A stretch of DNA of 64,000 nucleotides from assembly GCA_020746995.1 (NCBI GenBank), contig JAGPXD010000005.1, positions 3,472,001 to 3,536,000 on the forward strand, given 5' to 3'. Every line of letters starts with the position of its first letter. The first letter of the stretch is position 1. Shown one piece after another: positions 1 to 10,532 of the stretch. Source of the DNA: Plectosphaerella cucumerina. Its lineage: Eukaryota; Ascomycota; Sordariomycetes; Glomerellales; Plectosphaerellaceae. Below the pieces are notes generated by a model that made no database searches, had not been told where the DNA came from, and saw only the letters and a list, made by a program, of their open reading frames with translations. A program made the position numbers and the translations under genes.

Positions 1-651
1 GCACTCCGTAGGTTCAGATAAAACTTTTGTTGATGCGACAACTGATGGGTGAATGTTGTCAACAGGGCACCAGGTGACGTTCGGCACCCACAGCTTTACT
101 TCCAGACTGGAAGACTGTATGAAAGTAGTCTCAAAATGACAAGAACCAGGGATAAGTTCGTTTTGAAACAAATTTCACTGGATCGAGAGACCAATAGTGT
201 CCTTTCTTGTCGTTGATGTTTCCTATGTCGTCGAAGACGCCTGTAGTCGTCGTTGCGCACGGGCGTCCATCACACTGACATAATACGCTCCTTGCCGCAA
301 TATCCCTCAGGTCCTCATTCCCGTGAAGTCGGCTTGGTTGGCTACGGAGGAAAAAACGCAGCAGATTTCCTACGCTATTAGGACCGGTTGAAAGAGGGCC
401 ATGATGAGGTATTCAATCTCATTCATCGACTTGACGTGCCTATCAAAAGAGTAGTTAAAGTGGCTGCCGTGTCGTCTTGCTTCTCGACATGAACGGCCAG
501 TCCGTAAAAGCAGCGAGTTACAAATTGACGCCGCCGCCCCACCTTCCTCCATCTCGCAAACGTCACAAACCACAGCTTCACCTTCACCACCACCACCTCC
601 TACAACAGTACTATGCCAACACCACCATAGCACCCTCCCCGCCAGACCACA
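1..651. other. Left flank without a recognisable gene; 5' region of IWR1
   Basis: I see no convincing coding frame, RNA gene or repeat here. The last ~100 bases are C/A-rich (CACCACCACC-type runs) and lead into the ATG at 652, as expected for a fungal promoter/5' leader. The open frame on the opposite strand at 370-840 overlaps the first exon of IWR1 and has a low-complexity Gly/Arg-rich translation, so I treat it as a shadow. Confidence 0.5.
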
Positions 652-2125
652 ATGGCCACCCTTCCACGGGAGATCTACATCAAGCAGCGCAAGCGCCGCC
701 GCGACGATGAAGGCGAGGAGGCACCCGCCTACCTCCGTACGTTCCCCCCAAGTCTCCCCTCTCTGCCTCTCCTCCCGCTGACTTCCCACCCCCAGAAATC
801 GACGATGACGACCCAATCTCCAAGCGCCGCATGAGCGCAAACTTTGTCTACCAACGCCGCAACACCAAGAGTCCCCGCCGACACTCTCCCGCCCCGGAGC
901 CCGAGACCGCCCCCGTCATCCGCACCGAGCCAGACAGGAAGAAGCTCCCGCAGCAGCAGCAGCAGCAGCAGCCGACACCGAGCCATGTCCCTCCCCCGGG
1001 TAAGCCCGCCTCGCGCCCCGGCTTCCAGCCGCGACACTTCCACATGTCCCGCGCCTCAATGGCCGCCGCCGCCTCGTCCTCCGGCACGCAGTCCCCCGGC
1101 GCCGGTCCCCGGGGCGTCTCCAAACGTTCCCGCTACGGTCCCGCCGTCTTCGTCGAGCGCGCCGTCCGCAAGAACCACTCCGTCGCCAACCTCGCCGCCG
1201 CAGCCGCCGCGGCCGCCGTACCTCCCCCGACACCTCCCACGGGCCTCAAGCGTCCCGGCACCAAACGCCTCAAGACCCCCGCCCCGGCGGCAACTCCCTC
1301 TAAAGCCGAGACCGACGCCGCGGCCGCTGAAATCGCCGCCCAGCGCAAGCCCCTCCCGACTCTCAACCCAGGCGACGCCGACGTAGCCCGCCTCGCCGCA
1401 GACATGGACCAATGGGTCCTCCACGAGATCGGTCTCAACCTCAAAGAGATGTCTCAGCCAAAGCCCGCCTCCCCCTCAAAGTTCCGCCCCAAAGCCCCCT
1501 CGCAGCGCTTTGCCGAACGAAACCCCGAACTCGCAGCCAAGCTGGACCGACAGAACCGCGGAGGCGACGCGGCCATGCGCGACGCAGACTCGGAGGATGC
1601 CTCGGATGATGATTACGAGATTGTGGTGTATGAGCTTGCGCCGAGCGATGGGCCGGGAAACCCGGCCGATAAGCTGGCGCTTATCCCGCCTGAGCAGATT
1701 GGTGTGCTGCGCTTTGACTCGAGGGAGGATATGGAGCTCTTCTATGGGAATGATGAGGATGATTCGGATTGGGTTCCGGAGGATGATGAGGATGAGAATG
1801 GTAGGTCTACTTTCCCTTCGAGGAGGGGGTGTGTGCTGACTTTTCTTCAGCTGAGAACCACTACACCGCTGAATACCCCGAGGAACTCGACTCTGACGAC
1901 TCCGAGTTCGATGGCAGAGGCCGTGGCGGCATTCACGACCCTTCGGATGATGAGGAGGAGCGCGTTGCTGCTTACTACCGCGCAGGCAGGGAGTTCGCTG
2001 GCGATTACGACTCGGGCGATGACTCGGACCGGTACATTGTTGAAGGCGACGACGAGAGCCGTGACCCTGACGAGATTCACCAGGAGCGCATCAGGCGGTA
2101 CATTCGCCAGCATGGCGGCAACTAG
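652..2125 (+). CDS. IWR1: Iwr1-like RNA polymerase II nuclear import factor
   Basis: Three exons are inferred: 652-736, 796-1800 and 1851-2125. The introns are 59 and 50 bp, with GTACGT and GTAGGT donors and CAG acceptors, and give a 454-residue product. The N-terminus (IYIKQRKRRR, then an acidic DDDDP stretch and FVYQRR) and the acidic region at about residues 293-385 (DDDYEIVVYEL, EDDSDWVPEDDEDE, AENHYTAEYPEEL) match the layout of the Iwr1 family. Known family role: Iwr1 binds assembled RNA polymerase II and directs its import into the nucleus. The middle is Pro/Ala-rich and disordered, with a seven-residue poly-Gln at about 81-87. The start at 652 is chosen because the short first exon supplies the conserved N-terminus; a later ATG at 831 would lose it. 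The gene converges on the F-box gene, 305 bp downstream. Family assignment is firm; exon edges are by eye. Confidence 0.85.
951..971 (+). repeat. (CAG)7 microsatellite encoding poly-Gln
   Basis: Seven perfect CAG codons lie inside IWR1 exon 2, in frame as poly-Gln within a disordered region. The tract is likely length-polymorphic. Confidence 0.9.
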
Positions 2126-2430
2126 ACGCGAGCACGTACAGGATAGACAATGTAGACCTGGGTATAGACAACATCATTCAGAAGAGAACGGTCAATGAGA
2201 TCCATTGCCAATGTCCAGGGGAGGTCCCCATGCTCGTCGTGTACATACTCGAGTAAAGCCTGCGCAAGGGCATGTACAAGCCCACCAGAACCTAAGACAG
2301 CCAGACCCAGTTTGATCTGCAGCACGCAGTCTACATGTAATGAAACCGCCCAAGTCAAGTGCCATCCTTCCGTCTCAAACGCCAGCCTTGTAAATGTGAT
2401 GACACGCCAATGATGAAACCCAAAGAAACG
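2126..2430. other. Convergent intergenic region (3' ends of IWR1 and F-box gene)
   Basis: This 305-bp stretch lies between two stop codons of converging genes. It should hold both 3' untranslated regions. No clear gene, structured RNA or repeat is visible. Confidence 0.6.
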
Positions 2431-4509
2431 CTACATCAGCGAGCACGACCCCAAAGTTCGTGCTCGCCGCCGCCCACCGTTCGCACCCTCCTCCTCATCG
2501 GCATGCAGCGCCTGCGCCGCCCGGGCACGCCGCCTCCTACGACGGATGCCCGCGCCTGTGGCCCCGGCTTCTTCATTGGCCTGCATCCAGTCGGCCCAGC
2601 GGCGCTCCAGCCGGCCCGCGGATGGGAAGTCGCCGCGAAGGGCGCGCTTGGTGTGCTCGTCGACGGTCATCTGGAACCCGTAGAAGCACTTGAGCGTGAT
2701 GATCTCGGCCGGGTACGTGTGCTTGGACACATCGGTCCTGGACGGCTTGATCTGGGCGTTGCGGAAGAGGACCTCGCGGATGCCTGTCCACGTCACGTTC
2801 TGGCAGTCGTACACGACCACGTGCAGGCCGACGCGGGGCCGGGACTGCGGGCTGAGGTTGTGCAGGGTGCGGCTCGCGACCATGCGCGCGGCCTCGGCGA
2901 GGGTCAGGTCGCTGATGCGCGTGTTGTCGAGGTCGATGTTGCGCAAGCTTACGCAGTTCTTGATGACGGGGAGCATGCCCTGGTCACCCAGGTTCTCGCA
3001 GTAGCTGAAAGAGATGTGCTCCAGGAGCGGCGCGCACGGCGCCTTGGCAAGGTGCTCCGATAGAAGGGTGTTGGTGAGCAGGGCGAGGTCCTCGAGCTCG
3101 AGGTGGGTGAGGCGAGGCGTCGTCGCCAGAACAGGCTCCAGGGCTGCGTCCGTCAATGCCGTGCAACCGGACAGCTGCAGCCCCTCCAGGTCGGGGGTCA
3201 GGTGCCCCAAGGCCCTGACTCCGGTGTTGGTCAGACGGTCGCACCGACTGAGATCGAGATGACGCCATTTTCGGGCCGGTACGACGGGTATGTCGGTCAG
3301 GATGTCGATCTCAGGGTCTTCGCCGTGGACCATGATCTTGAGCGCGCGGTCGTTGAGATCGGTGCATCCGTTGAGGATCAGGCGCTCGAGCCTGTTCGTC
3401 CTGAAGATAACTTCGGCTACTTCAATGTTGTCGAAGCCCCTGATCTCTCGCGCCCTCAGATCTGTCAGCTGCGGGCAGCCCTTGACAACGGCCTTGACCC
3501 CCCTCGCGTCCATGTGCGTGCACCACGAGACGTTGAGCTTCTGCAGTTGCGGGCATGACTCGGCGATGATCTTGCAGGCGATATTGGTGACTGCCGTCAG
3601 GCCAGTGAGGTTGAGCGTTGTGAGCTTCTCGTTGGCGCGTAGGAGGGTGTGAAGGGTGTTCTTCTGGAAGTTGCGACAGCCTTCGAGATTGGCGTTGATG
3701 AGGTTCCGGCAGGCTTTGACCACGACCTCGGCCCTCTTGTGGTGCTCCACCTGGACGCAGCCCCTGAGGTTGAGGTCCTTGATGAAAGGCCCCGCGGAAA
3801 CAATCATCTTGGCGAGCGACTCTGCGGGGATGTCCTGGTAGAACTCTGAGGCGTCGAAACTAGTCCATAGTTGGCCGTCGAAGCAGAGCCTGTGGAACTC
3901 GTGACTGACACGGGAGGCTCTGACAAGCTCCTTGGGCTGGAGGAAGGTGAAGATGTAAACGCGCAACTCGTGCGGCATGTTCGCCCAGAAGTAAAAATCC
4001 TTGGGCGGCACGGCAGGGTTCGCCGCGGCCAGTGACCTGGTGGTGACGCGCAGGTCGGAGGGAAGTCCGACTGACGGTGCACCGGGGGTGAGAGGGGTCG
4101 CAAGACCGGGATCGAACCTGCGAACGGTCATGCGCTCGCCCGGACCCTCGAGAGATTGTTTTCCGCTATAAGGGGTGCCGGGGATGGAGCTGGAGGTGCT
4201 GGCGTAGCTGGAGCCCGATGCGCCCGCGGGGAAGTACGAATCGCCGCCATGAGGTTGAGGGCCGCCGGCGGCGGCCAAGTTGACGCACGAAAGGCTACCG
4301 CGGGATCGCAGCGGGCTGCTGTGGGCTCTAGGACGGCCCGAGGCAATCTGGGCAAGGGAAGGCGACGAAGAAATTCGCTGCAGTCCCCTCAGAAGTCTCT
4401 GGCGTGTCTTGATCTTAACAGAAGCGTCGTTGACAGCGGGGGTGTGCTCGCTGGGTGTCTCCATGGGCGTGACGGACCCCGCCACGGCGTTGTCCTGGAC
4501 AGCGGCCAT
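2431..4509 (-). CDS. F-box and leucine-rich-repeat protein (SCF substrate receptor)
   Basis: A single uninterrupted frame of 692 codons starts from the ATG at 4509 (context AATCATGGCC). The frame stays open upstream to about 4722 but lacks a better start. Residues 1-165 are Ser/Pro-rich and probably disordered. A canonical F-box spans about 176-218 (MPHELRVYIFTFL, then LVRASRVSHEFHRLC and LW). About 243-575 is a run of AMN1/Fbxl-type leucine-rich repeats with the typical LxxLNLxxC / LTDxxL cadence. The C-terminal ~40 residues hold an Arg-rich stretch (IRRRRRRARA) next to an acidic DEEE patch. By family knowledge the F-box binds Skp1 in an SCF ubiquitin ligase and the LRRs choose the substrate. 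The substrate cannot be read from the sequence. The gene is complete, with no sign of damage. Confidence 0.85.
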   Translation of the reverse strand: MAAVQDNAVAGSVTPMETPSEHTPAVNDASVKIKTRQRLLRGLQRISSSPSLAQIASGRPRAHSSPLRSRGSLSCVNLAAAGGPQPHGGDSYFPAGASGSSYASTSSSIPGTPYSGKQSLEGPGERMTVRRFDPGLATPLTPGAPSVGLPSDLRVTTRSLAAANPAVPPKDFYFWANMPHELRVYIFTFLQPKELVRASRVSHEFHRLCFDGQLWTSFDASEFYQDIPAESLAKMIVSAGPFIKDLNLRGCVQVEHHKRAEVVVKACRNLINANLEGCRNFQKNTLHTLLRANEKLTTLNLTGLTAVTNIACKIIAESCPQLQKLNVSWCTHMDARGVKAVVKGCPQLTDLRAREIRGFDNIEVAEVIFRTNRLERLILNGCTDLNDRALKIMVHGEDPEIDILTDIPVVPARKWRHLDLSRCDRLTNTGVRALGHLTPDLEGLQLSGCTALTDAALEPVLATTPRLTHLELEDLALLTNTLLSEHLAKAPCAPLLEHISFSYCENLGDQGMLPVIKNCVSLRNIDLDNTRISDLTLAEAARMVASRTLHNLSPQSRPRVGLHVVVYDCQNVTWTGIREVLFRNAQIKPSRTDVSKHTYPAEIITLKCFYGFQMTVDEHTKRALRGDFPSAGRLERRWADWMQANEEAGATGAGIRRRRRRARAAQALHADEEEGANGGRRRARTLGSCSLM

Positions 4510-7500
4510 GATTGTAAGGCTCGATGTTACGAGGCTTTTTCTTTCTTTCAGAACGACTGATGCGCTCTCAAAATGATCTGACCGAAACCAGTCGTCGGGT
4601 CTGCTTGGAGTTGTCCAGAGGACGTCGGTGTCGTCGTCGTCTTCGGCGGAGGGTCGCGGGGTTCGGGATGGGGCAACCGCCCAGGAGTGACAGGCCTTTT
4701 GTTGGAGGGGCCAGTCAAGCAAAAGGCAATGCGTCTATTTCGTGCCGACGGGTGAATATTTGGGGCGTGACCACGTTCGTGGCACGATCAAGGAGTCCTC
4801 ATGTGCAACACTGAGACATGAATTGTCTTCCAACAGAAGAGCCGGCTCGTCGAAAATGGTGGGAGACTGTCACGGCCAGAAAGCCAGAGGGGGGGAGGGG
4901 GATGGATGTCGGGTTCAAAAGGAGGGTCTGGGAACCAAGGGTCCCCGGCGATTGTCGCTATCGATAAAGCGGAATAGAGGGTCGTCAGCAGACGGGCGGA
5001 TCACGACAGGGGTCTTGATGGCGGGGGGCGCGGGCAAGCGAGCGGGCGGCGTCCAGGGTCGGTCTGCAAGGTCGGCGGGTCGCTGGCTGGCTGGATGTCG
5101 GTATCGGTATTCCAGAGGTGAGATGTAGCAGATCAACCGACGCAGCAAGTCAAGTGCGCTGAGCGGTAGAAGAAACAGGTCGGTCGAGGATACGTTTGGG
5201 TGAGGGAGGGCTGACTTTCGTGATGCCGTCCGAATATGTGCACATGGCCTGAAAGTCGGGGTGGAGGACGGATCACACGAACGATAAGGCTCGGAAAATG
5301 TCTCAGCTGGCCCTTCTGGCCCAGTGTGTGTGCGCGCGCAAAGGCTCGCTCTCGGCGGATTGGCGGTAGGACGAGTCGGGTGGGCTCGTAATGGAGGGTA
5401 TCCCGCGAGGACCGGAGGACAACTTTTGGGGACGCCTTGGGAAGCTGGCCTGGCTTTGGACGCCAAGGAAGCTCGCCCGGATGGATGGACCCCTTCCCAC
5501 GCTCGGTGTGGCAGGCCCGGGCGCCGCCGGTCCTGTGTCTTGTCGAATCGAGTCGTCTGGCGTGCTTTGGGGGGTCGCCGGGTCGGCCCCCAGTGTTTCT
5601 TTCAACTGCTGTTGGTGACTCCGGGTGTGATCGGCACCGTGATGTTTGGGGGCGGATAGCCTGGTGGAGGATGCAGCAGTTCTTTTGCTACGAAGGAAGA
5701 TCTGTCGAGACGTCCACTGCCAGTGAACTGTCTTGACTATCCAAATGATGTGGCCACGAAGAGAGGAGAAGCCTTTGAAGCCATCAGACCTTGAGCCCAT
5801 ATCGAGGAATGGGCAGGCGCCTTCCTCGCGCCTTCCAGAAACACGAGCGAGTCGTGCGGTAATCACGAGAGGGGAAGGAGCGACCCTTGGCTGTCAGTAA
5901 AACCGCCAGCCAGATGCCCCCCGCCACGGTCTTGGCTTGGCGCCTCGTGCGGGGCATCGGGATGTCACTGGGCGTGGAGTCTCCGGGCGGGTCTCTCAGG
6001 GGGGCGTTTCCTCATCCCCCACCAATCGACATGATGGTATCCCCTCGGCGGTCTCACCTTCACCTTCCCGATCCTGGAGTTGACAGGCACAGCGTGGCGA
6101 CTTCTTGCTCCAGCTCCGGCGCGAGCGTTTTTGTCTCTCCATCTTCTGGCTTCTCGCCGGCCCCTGCGGTCTAAAGCGCCTGGACTCGCCCACGGTCTAA
6201 ATCCAGACCGCCAAATCCATCACGACATCCTCTTGTTGACCAGGTCCCCTAAACAGTACGAAGCTGACCTGCAAGCGCCTTCAGCAAGCACCCAGCATCC
6301 GCCAGAATCACCCACATCTCGCGGCAAGACGGGTCCGCAACCACACCCACACCCACGCTCCAGTGTTCCGCCACACCGGGGCCCTTTTCCTTGGTCCCTT
6401 GACTCGCCAGCGGCCTGCAGGACGTCGATCCGTTTTGCCGGGCGCACCAGCGCTTTCGCTAGCCAGGGACCCCCAGGGGAAAAGAGACGATCCGTCTGCA
6501 CGTCGCCGGAGGCTTCGGGGCTCCGCGCCAGAATCCACGGAACACATGGCCCGCCTGTTGCTTTCCAAAACCAGGGTCCTCGCATTCAGCCGTGTCCCTG
6601 GATGCGGGAAGGGAATCGCATTTGCTCTGCGCACCCAAGACGCCGGTCCTGGGTTCCCCAACTTCCACTTGACAACCCTTATCGCTGGCGCTGCCACGGG
6701 GACAAGTCAGATGGCAGATGACCATTTCGCCATTTCTTGCGCGATAGCGCAGCCCTGCTGTCAGGCACCACAATTGTCGTGTGATCGTTTTGCCTGTCTG
6801 GCACACATGGCACCAGTCCACGAGCTCGAGTCAAGCGACCTTGGGATGTCTGGGCTGGCCCAAGCCTTGTTATCTGATCGTTCAGGAATGAGTGTACAAT
6901 CGTGCCCATGGCCCTGTTTGCCGATGGTGTCTCCCTCTGAGGATGTCAAACCTCGAGCGTTCACTGCGCGCCTGGCGCGGTTGACGCAGTCACCGCCAAC
7001 TTGGAGGCTCCCAAACCGCCTGTTTCTGAGACGAGATACGCACACCAGAATCTCCTTTCACTCTGGCAGATACGATGGCAATAGCCCGTGGCGCTGAGCC
7101 ACTTCCTCGACGTCGACGCGTCGCTCCTGTTGCCAGGCATGAAAGTTCTCGTTGAAGAACCTGGAAGCAGGCAGTCGTCTTGGTCGGAGTGAGTTCATCT
7201 GACCACAAATCAACACCTGCCTGACCAAAAAGTGGGGCAGTTCTTCCAAACTGGGCGGACAAAGAGAACGTGTGATTGGCTGATACCCTTGAGCCCCGCT
7301 TAATGGTCAGGCAGCTTTTGATTTGTGGTCAGATCAACTCCATTTTGACATCTTCCACCCAACCTGCTCTCAAGCTGCACGTCAACCAGCTGCGCAGATA
7401 CCATGGGCGAAATGAATGGTGGCTTCCACAGCCTGATCATTGCCATTTGTCCAAGATTCATCTGACACAGATTGTGTTTGCTCCGCGACATGGTCGTTCG

Positions 7501-8042
7501 AACTCTGGCGGTCGCCTTAATTTTTGGGTCAGGTCAGGTTAACTTCTTTGGTCAGGTCAGGTCAACTTTTTGGTCAGGTCAGATCAACCTCAAGATGCAG
7601 CAAATCCACCCTGCATACGGGACGCCATTGGTTGAAAGTTGATCCGACCACACCAGGCACGCTCGACGGTCGCGTCGTCTACCCCTGCAATGGTCAGGCA
7701 GCTTCTGATTTATGGTCAGGTCAACTGTGTTTAGCTGCCCCTGCAAAGGTCGCCTTTACTTGATGGTCAGGTCAGGTCAGGTCAATTCGGCGAGTTCCAA
7801 TCTCTCCCTTTGGATAATTCCGGCCAACAATCATCTGCCTGGACATGCTCTGCCTGGACATGCTCTTCACACTTCTTTGCCTTTTGGAGACGACGAGGAG
7901 AGTTGTCCAAGAGGTGTGTGTTGCGGGCGTGCTGGGACAGAATTCACCAGCATAAGGTACCTGCTCTATGCTTCCTAAGTAGCTGCCTTCACGACGCCTC
8001 CAAGGGTGTCTCCGAACGCGTCGCGACGATGACGGCACCTGT
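4510..8042. other. 3.5-kb intergenic region, no gene recognised
   Basis: This stretch separates the divergent 5' side of the F-box gene from the 3' end of the PNP-domain gene. Open frames here are short, overlap on both strands and have biased low-complexity translations. I support none of them as genes. It contains a short TG/CG alternating tract near 5323-5338 and, at its right end, the GGTCAG repeat patch listed separately. Much of the left part is probably promoter and long leader of the F-box gene. Confidence 0.5.
7194..7786. repeat. Patch of short direct and inverted GGTCAG-rich repeats
   Basis: Two direct copies of an ~38-bp element starting ATGGTCAGGCAGCTT lie at 7302-7341 and 7690-7727. 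They differ at only a few bases. An inverted, more diverged copy lies at 7194-7236, reading TGACCACAAATCAA on the + strand. Between and beyond them are clusters of GGTCAG/GTCAGGTCAACTT microrepeats at about 7525-7590 and 7764-7786. The inverted arrangement could form a foldback. No transposase frame and no obvious target-site duplication is seen, so this may be a degraded MITE/foldback element or a local minisatellite. Confidence 0.75.
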
Positions 8043-9967
8043 TCACCAGTCGTCAAGGAAAGCCGCTGCACACGCAGCAGCCGCCGCTGCCGCGTGTGGT
8101 TGCCACCGCTTGTTCTTGTGACTATCCGCGTAGTCGGAGACCCCCTTGATCACCAGGCAGGGCATGTCGCCCATTGCGCCGGCACCCTCCATCTCAAAGG
8201 CAATGACACCATCCTGTTCCGCGATGCGGTCTCTCTCGGACCCGGACTTCATGAGAATGTCTGCCGACCCGATCGGTCCAATATGGACAGCCGGCCTCGG
8301 CCGAGAACCCCGGAAGTTCGCTAGACGCCGGCGGTGAATGAGAACGTTGCAGCCGGCTACATTGCATGGCACGCCGGCCGTGGCGTGGATGACATCTCCG
8401 CGAAAGAGCTTGTCGTGCTCAGCACCTGGATACGCCGCCTTGATGCCGGGGACCCTCTGAATATGTTGAAGGTTCCTTACGAGCTTGTCGCATAGCCTCC
8501 TATTGTCGATGACGCCTCGGAACTTGTCCACGCGATGTTGGACCCGGGATCTGGGTGCTGGAAGTAAATCCTCTGGCTGTTTGTATGGGATGAACCCGCC
8601 GTCCGTGTGCCGGCCATGGTCGTACTGGACCACGCCGCTGCCTATTACGACGTCTCCCAATATGATCTCGCCGATCTCCGAGGACGGGAAAGGGACGGCG
8701 CCGCAGATGCCCACCACAAGAATGAGCTGCAACCCTGGCCAAGTGTAGCGAACATCTTTGGCGGCTCCCGCGGCGAGCCTTTTTCCCTTCCCTCCGATAT
8801 TTGTGACAACGACATTGTATTGGCCAATGCGCCCGTGGGCATAGACATTGTCATCGTGCTGGGCCGTCCCGTACCTTGGCGCTCGCTCCCAGTCGTAGTC
8901 GACGTCAAACATGGCCTGGACCGCGGTTTTCTCCACCGGAAGCGCGCAAAGAAAGGCGATTTGAAAGTCCTCACGACTCGCCGGCCTAGTGTCTCTGTAT
9001 GACGAAGGTTGTGTGTACGGCCAGCCTAGGGTTTGGTCGTTCGGGGCTGACATGGATTCTTGAGCTTCCTGTGGCCGGGCATTCGCGTGCAGAACCAACC
9101 TGTTGTCGGAGGTGACGAATGGTGCGTGCCATGCTGTGTTCCAGTTCCATGGAGGCCAAGAAGTGTGGCCAATATCCTGCTGCGGTTGGATGGGGAATCG
9201 GGGATCAGGTGCCTCCACGTCGGTCGAGATGGGTTCCGTGACGGGGAATTCGCTGATGGGTGTGTCGTCTTCGTCGCGGTTGTCAACGTTCAGGTCGGTG
9301 AAGGGCTCCGCCAGAAACTCGTCGGCGTCTTCCTCATTGTGCTTTTGATTATCAAGCCTACGACGAGCAAGTTTTGCCTCTTTCCATGTGGATTTGCCTG
9401 ATTTAGCTGGCCGTTGGTCCTGTTCATTACTATCTTCGCCGGGAAGAAATCGGTGTTGGCGAGTCGCCCAGCATTTGTTGACGGCATCCTGCATTTTTGA
9501 GAGGTGCTTATTTTCAAGGTGGCCGATGATAAAGATGGCACAGTTGTGCTCGACGGTGACCATCTTGGCGTAGCAGACGAGGCTACCCGGCCGCAAAGAC
9601 TCGCCTTCTTGTGAAACTATCATCCGGACAGGGTCGAAGCCAAGTATGAAGGAAGCGCCTCGTCGTGGATGCTTCTTGTCATCGATGATTCCATGCTTCG
9701 CAGGATCGAGCATCTCCGAGGCACCGCGACGAAGTTTCGAGCCTTCTGTTGTGATCGCCCTGATTGCAATAACACCGTTAGGACACATGCAATGACGGAT
9801 AGTATATACCTGGATAACAAGAGAGCTGGATGCTGTTTGACTTACACACAAGTGCTACAGCCATAGTCCGTTGAGACGACCATAAAAGTTCGAGTTCCGG
9901 TACACATGTACCCGGGCAGGCCGTTGTCTGCGACAATTTCGACCTTCTGGAAGTTGGACATGTACAT
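8043..9967 (-). CDS. PNP/UDP-phosphorylase-domain protein (fungal NLR-associated type)
   Basis: Modelled as exons 9967-9846 and 9759-8043, joined across an 86-bp intron (GTAAGT donor, CCTAAC branch, CAG acceptor), giving 612 residues. Residues ~42-150 form a conserved-looking globular region (GFDPVRMIVSQEGESLRPGS) that I cannot name. About 150-300 is disordered and acidic. From ~305 to the end is a purine/uridine phosphorylase (PNP_UDP_1) fold: FQIAFLCALPVEKTA, VVVTNIGGKGKRLAAGAAK, VVGICGAVPFP, then the FEMEGAGAM substrate-binding signature and VIKGVSDYADSHKNKRWQPHAA. In fungi this domain is common as the N-terminal effector module of NACHT/NB-ARC (STAND) proteins or as a stand-alone protein. 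Here no NTPase or repeat domain follows. The start is uncertain because coding-like sequence continues upstream but is frame-broken (see 9968-10532). Confidence 0.7.
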
Positions 9968-10532
9968 CTTGTGTTCCGCTGGATGTAGCGACGAGTCCCA
10001 TGGCTGGGACCAGTGAACTTTGAAAACCTTGGAAGAGGTGAGCGTGGTCCTCCGATAGGGTAACAACCGAAGATGCAAATTCGGGTTGGGAGACGCACGA
10101 CGCCAGGTACCCAGTCTCGGGAACGATGTATGCGATATCCTGTTGCTAGTCAGATTCTGCTTACGTCCACAGTGGCGGATATTGTGAAGACAGGGTGCTC
10201 AGATCGTACTATTATCGTTCTCTTGCAGTCGTGCAATGATCAAGTTGCTGGAGCTTCCAGAAGGTATCTCGTTCGGCCCCATGTCTGACTCCATGTCTGG
10301 CTCAAGTTCCGTTGTATCTATGACTTCGTGAGAAAGTGTCTTATGCTACTGGTGCTTACATCCGGCTGGCGCCAAGCAGGCAAAAACCATTACCATCTTG
10401 TTGATCCTGTGAATCGGGTTCTGCGTCATATCTGATTTCGTGTTGCCATTCTGGGGCGGCCCTTTCACTCCATGATTCTGGCGGTGGTTGTTCCAGCTTG
10501 GGATGTGACCCATGCCTGGGATTGGGCATCAT
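9968..10532 (-). pseudogene. Frame-broken 5' coding sequence of the PNP-domain gene
   Basis: Upstream of the MYMSNFQKVE start, coding-like peptides continue on the same strand but in different frames: about 10532-10356 (MMPNPRHG..., ending in a stop next to GTAAGC), about 10294-10205 (MESDMGPNEIPSGSSS), about 10190-10150 (VFTISATVDVSRI then a TGA), and about 10130-10010 (DIAYIVPETGYLASC). No combination of plausible introns that I tried joins them all in frame. A 49-bp intron with a poor donor (GTTTTC) would rescue only the last junction. I infer either unrecognised introns or real frameshifts that shortened the protein. Expression data would settle which. Confidence 0.45.

Noticed and set aside
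6080..7097. Two + strand open frames of 213 and 244 codons in the 4.5-8 kb gap
   Set aside because: They overlap each other in different phases, have no domain, no clear start context and no intron signals, and are matched by similar frames on the other strand.
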